This document shows positions 61,155-64,000 of a stretch of 64,000 bases of DNA, piece by piece. Positions within the stretch are counted from its first letter, which is position 1. The number at the start of each line of letters is the position of its first letter. The stretch covers positions 50,913 to 114,912 of the forward strand of contig CAXBIQ010000010.1 of the NCBI GenBank assembly GCA_963975935.1, written 5' to 3'. Below the pieces are notes generated by a model. That model was given only the letters and a program-made list of their open reading frames with translations, had not been told where the DNA came from and ran no database searches. The DNA is from Planktosalinus sp963975935. GTDB taxonomy: Bacteria > Bacteroidota > Bacteroidia > Flavobacteriales > Flavobacteriaceae. A program made the position numbers and the translations under genes.

Positions 61155-62231
61155 TCAACCTTTCAGCAAACGCTTATACATAGAAATGACCTCCGGGAGT
61201 ACAGCCGCTTCGGTATAGTGCTCCCGGATATGTTTTTGAAATGCACGGGCATCCTGCTCCCGCTTTTGGGAATCATGGATGTATGCTGATAAAACATCAG
61301 ACAGGGCAGTGGGATCTTTAGCAGAAACCAGCTGACCATAGTGTTGAACGACCTCACGGCAATACCCCACATCGGTACACACCACCGGCAAGCCGGCAAG
61401 GCCATATTCCAGAAGTGCCAGCGGCAAACCCTCAGAAACTGATGACAACACCCCCAGGCTCGCTTGCTGCAACAGCCCGGGGATGTTTTCACAAGAGCCG
61501 TAATAAAACACCTTTTCAGAAAGCCCCGGAGCAGTCATTTTTTCTTGAATATCCCTGTAATAGTGATCCTCCCAGTTTTTTCCAATAAGATGAAGTGTCC
61601 AGTCGGGTGCACTTTGACTTACTCTTTTAAAAGCTTCCAGCAGGGTATTATGGTCTTTTTGAGCTCGCATATTAGCGACACACACCATACGTTTTCCTGA
61701 TGTGCCCAGCAAGGTAATAGGTGCTGAAGAAGCAGCCTGAGGGGTGGTAAAATTCCTGATATAGTGAACCTCCGCGCATTTTAATTGTTTGCGGGCCCAG
61801 GATTCCAGCGTTCGGTTTACCGTAAAAACAGCATCAAACCAAAGGGAACAAAATCTCAGGACCCCTCGCTTTCGCTCGTGCAGCATTTCACTGTTACCAT
61901 AGTGGTCATGCCAAATCAGTCTGAGGTCCGGACATAGCCACTTAAGCAGGGTTGCAAAGAAAAAAGAGGTGCTGTGTGCATGCACGATTTGAATTCCGTG
62001 TTTTTGTACAAGCTTTTTTGCCTGCCATAAGGCCGGCAGACCAATGGGTCCCTTGCGGTTTAAAAAGTGATATTTCACACCCGGATCCAGGCTTTCTTTC
62101 AGCAAACCTTTCTGGCGTGTACTCCATAAAAAAACTTCCTCCCCCCGCCGGGCAAGTGCATTGGCATAAGCCACCGCCATCCGCTCCGCACCACCGGGGT
62201 TTAAAGAGTCAATAAGATGGAGGATTTTCAT
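61155..62231 (-). CDS. GT4-family glycosyltransferase
   Basis: A 358-residue retaining GT-B transferase: N-terminal SLNPGGAERMA acceptor-side loop and C-terminal donor site VSEGLPLALLEYGLAGLPVVCTDVG with the EX7E acid pair. It probably adds a sugar in surface polysaccharide synthesis. A cassette-bearing intergenic gap separates it from a second GT4 gene on the same strand. Confidence 0.93.
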   Translation of the reverse strand: MKILHLIDSLNPGGAERMAVAYANALARRGEEVFLWSTRQKGLLKESLDPGVKYHFLNRKGPIGLPALWQAKKLVQKHGIQIVHAHSTSFFFATLLKWLCPDLRLIWHDHYGNSEMLHERKRGVLRFCSLWFDAVFTVNRTLESWARKQLKCAEVHYIRNFTTPQAASSAPITLLGTSGKRMVCVANMRAQKDHNTLLEAFKRVSQSAPDWTLHLIGKNWEDHYYRDIQEKMTAPGLSEKVFYYGSCENIPGLLQQASLGVLSSVSEGLPLALLEYGLAGLPVVCTDVGYCREVVQHYGQLVSAKDPTALSDVLSAYIHDSQKREQDARAFQKHIREHYTEAAVLPEVISMYKRLLKG

Positions 62232-62274
62232 GGGTTACTTTATACTTATTTTTTTAACTCTGAAAAGGTGAGGA

Positions 62275-62322
62275 ATAAAAGGTTTCACGCAAAGAAATAT
62301 AAGGTATGCAAAGTACGCAAAG
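62275..62322 (+). repeat. Left 48-base inverted-repeat arm of the GxxExxY cassette
   Basis: It contains GTTTCACGCAAAG (62282-62294) and GCAAAGTACGCAAAG (62308-62322), which match the reverse complement of the right arm (62761-62808) with one mismatch and one indel outside a 13-14 base divergent middle. Confidence 0.8.
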
Positions 62323-62360
62323 AAATATGCAATAAATAAAAAAAATTGTACTTTAGAAAT

Positions 62361-62740
62361 ATGAATGAAAATGAACTTTCCTATATCGTTATAGGTCTTG
62401 CTTTGGAACTTCATAAAAAAGTGGGTCCGGGACTGCTAGAATCTGCTTATGAAAATGCATTGGCTTTTGATATTCAGGAAGCCGGTTTAGTCGTACAGCA
62501 ACAAGTTCCCCTACCCTTTTATTACAAAGAAATAAAAATGGAAGTTGGTTACAGAGTTGATATTTTAGTTGAAAATAAATTAATAATAGAAGTGAAATGT
62601 TTAAAACTATAGCCCCGGTTCATTATGCACAAATACTTACCTATCTTAAATTTTCTGACAAACGCCTGGGTTTACTGATTAATTTCAATACCAAGATTCT
62701 TAAAGAGGGTATTCACAGAGTAGTGAACAAATTAAATTAA
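62361..62740 (+). pseudogene. Frameshifted GxxExxY-family gene
   Basis: Frame one (62361-62612) encodes MNENELSY, the signature G-L-L-E-S-A-Y, and VDILVENKLIIEVK, whose D...E-x-K resembles a PD-(D/E)XK nuclease site. It then stops. The family's usual C-terminus (APVHYAQILTYLK, GLLINFN, GIHRVVNKLN) continues in another frame to the TAA at 62740, so about one base is missing near 62600. GxxExxY proteins are of unknown function and widely scattered. It could be a real pseudogene or a sequencing error. Confidence 0.85.
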
Positions 62741-62760
62741 ATATATGGCTTTCATTACCC

Positions 62761-62808
62761 CTTTGCGAACTTTGCTTTTTCTTTGGATGCTTTGCGTGAA
62801 ACTTTTAT
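62761..62808 (-). repeat. Right 48-base inverted-repeat arm of the GxxExxY cassette
   Basis: CTTTGCGAACTTTGC (62761-62775) and CTTTGCGTGAAAC (62790-62802) mirror the left arm; the two arms enclose 438 bases that hold only the GxxExxY gene. Confidence 0.8.
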
Positions 62809-62834
62809 GCGTGAACCCCTTAATTTCCTAAGTT

Positions 62835-63944
62835 TTAAATCAAATTCCTTATTTCTTCCTCAAACGCTTCCAAAGTATATTGCTGTGACCAGGTTTGGGC
62901 TTTGATTGACATTTTTTGCAGGTTTTCCTTATTTGACAGCAATCTACAAAAAGCATCTGCATCTGCTTCCAATTCCTTTGTTAGCAACACACCCCTTTCC
63001 CCCTCACCCAGCATCTCAGGAACACAGGAGACAGGTGTTGCAAACGGTATACATCCCCAAAACATAGCTTCTGCCACCACTTTGGGAAAACCTTCAGATT
63101 TTGAGGGCAGGATTAAAATATGGCTTTCCTTATAAGCTTTTTCTATAATTTCAGTGGGTTGGTTTCCTTTCAGCGTGATGCTTATAGCAAGCTTATGGGT
63201 TGCTATATAGTGCATGAGTTCTTCTCTTTGTACCCCTTCTCCATAAATGTCCAAACGCATATCAATTCCTTTTTTCTGTAAATGATGCACCAGTTGCACG
63301 GCATACAAGGCATCTTTTCCGGGTGTCAACCCACCTACAAACAAGGCGGTAAAGGGAGGTAAAAATTGCTTTTCAATAGGTTCTTTTTTGGCTTCGGGAT
63401 ACGTCGCCGTAAAAAACGGAACAATGTTTTTAGATGTCCCCTCCCAATGCCCATAGACCATGACCTGCATGTTCCGGGTGAGAAATGTATTGTTTAAAAT
63501 CCACTTTTGAAAGCGGTAACTCAGGGGTTGTTTTGCTTTGGGGTCCCAGTTTCCGGCATATTTGGCCGATTTCTTTTTCTTTGGAAAGAACACCTGTACC
63601 ATACATCCCAGCAAGCCCATATTGCCGGGACACCGCAGGTGGATATGGTCTGCTTTTCGCATCGCTTTCCATATCTTAAACAAGCAAAAGGGTATGGCAA
63701 ACAATGCTTTGAGACATTCCACAACTGAAGTAAGTGAAAAGGATGGCACCTTGTAAAATGTAATGTCCGGACTTTTATAGGATAAATCAATTACTCCTGG
63801 ACCGGAATGGGTCAATGGAGCAACAATCAATAGTTCATCAGCATATTTCTCCCACAAACGCATCTCTTTCACATACGGACCATAAGCAAACCATTGGTCA
63901 CTTTGCTTTTTATGAACGGCATGGGTTATGATGAGGAGTTTCAC
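62835..63944 (-). CDS. GT4-family glycosyltransferase with GTG start
   Basis: A 369-residue GT-B transferase: donor site SEGFPKVVAEAMFWGCIPFAT with the EX7E motif, and the GGLTPGKDALYAVQLVHHLQ stretch after a central linker. It is probably surface polysaccharide synthesis. The start is GTG at 63944-63942; an in-frame TAA lies 12 bases upstream inside an 8-base tandem repeat, so no earlier start is possible. Confidence 0.9.
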   Translation of the reverse strand: MKLLIITHAVHKKQSDQWFAYGPYVKEMRLWEKYADELLIVAPLTHSGPGVIDLSYKSPDITFYKVPSFSLTSVVECLKALFAIPFCLFKIWKAMRKADHIHLRCPGNMGLLGCMVQVFFPKKKKSAKYAGNWDPKAKQPLSYRFQKWILNNTFLTRNMQVMVYGHWEGTSKNIVPFFTATYPEAKKEPIEKQFLPPFTALFVGGLTPGKDALYAVQLVHHLQKKGIDMRLDIYGEGVQREELMHYIATHKLAISITLKGNQPTEIIEKAYKESHILILPSKSEGFPKVVAEAMFWGCIPFATPVSCVPEMLGEGERGVLLTKELEADADAFCRLLSNKENLQKMSIKAQTWSQQYTLEAFEEEIRNLI

Positions 63945-63945
63945 T

Positions 63946-64000
63946 TTATCGGGTTATCGGGTTATCGGGTTATCGGGTTATCGGGTTATCGGGTTATCGG
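63946..64000. repeat. Tandem repeat, TTATCGGG, at least seven copies
   Basis: Six perfect 8-base copies plus 7 bases of a seventh run to the window edge, beginning 1 base upstream of the GTG start of the glycosyltransferase. The array occupies the space where its ribosome-binding site and promoter would be. The full copy number is not visible. Confidence 0.95.

Noticed and set aside
1..64000. CRISPR array, tRNA or rRNA genes
   Set aside because: No direct repeats with unique spacers and no tRNA or rRNA signature were seen in any gap.

Overview
The window looks like a chromosomal segment of a marine-type member of the Bacteroidota, most likely Flavobacteriaceae. The evidence is: TAnnTTTG-type -7 promoter boxes, many lipoprotein signal peptides, two proteins with type IX secretion C-terminal sorting domains, a fused CcoN-CcoO oxidase subunit, a lipoprotein (clade II) nitrous oxide reductase, and family-typical genes (DUF4920, DUF5687-like permease, HD-PycTM). 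AT-rich intergenic DNA fits. No rRNA, tRNA or CRISPR array was seen.

Layout. 1-2.5 kb: hemN and a universal stress protein. 2.8-9.8 kb: nos cluster (cytochrome c, fasciclin lipoprotein, nosZ, membrane protein, nosL, nosD, nosF, nosY). 10-13.4 kb: ric/ytfE-type Fe-S repair protein, B12-dependent ribonucleotide reductase, Rrf2-type regulator. 14.1-20 kb: nadA-nadB-norC-norB-hemerythrin-heme-copper-like membrane protein, apparently one operon. 20-33.4 kb: a T9SS serine hydrolase, upp, an ABC exporter pair, a 1229-residue phosphoesterase/kinase-like/barrel protein, an HD-PycTM protein and a GAF protein. 33.6-36.1 kb: CbpA/CbpM, truncated haemoglobin and two small unknown envelope proteins. 36.1-44.6 kb: Crp/Fnr regulator, thioredoxin, CoA-transferase, then a cbb3 oxidase operon (ccoS-ccoNO-ccoQ-ccoP-ccoG-ccoH-TauE-like). 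44.8-64 kb: mostly housekeeping and envelope genes, ending in a glycosyltransferase region interrupted by a small inverted-repeat-bounded cassette carrying a frameshifted GxxExxY gene.

How it works together. The left two thirds form a low-oxygen and nitrogen-oxide respiration region: NO to N2O (NorCB), N2O to N2 (NosZ), high-affinity O2 respiration (cbb3), anaerobic haem synthesis (HemN), oxygen-independent deoxyribonucleotide synthesis (NrdJ) and NO-damage repair (RIC, haemoglobin, hemerythrin). No nitrate or nitrite reductase lies in the window. Four transcription units (hemN, nos, cco, and the small-protein/haemoglobin unit) carry a palindrome of the form TATGAC-N4-GTCATA whose centre is exactly 33 bp upstream of the centre of a -7 box. 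A cysteine-free Crp/Fnr regulator encoded at 36144-36740 is the obvious candidate to bind it. This fixed-geometry regulon, the uncharacterised small proteins inside it, and the GxxExxY cassette are the most interesting parts of the window.
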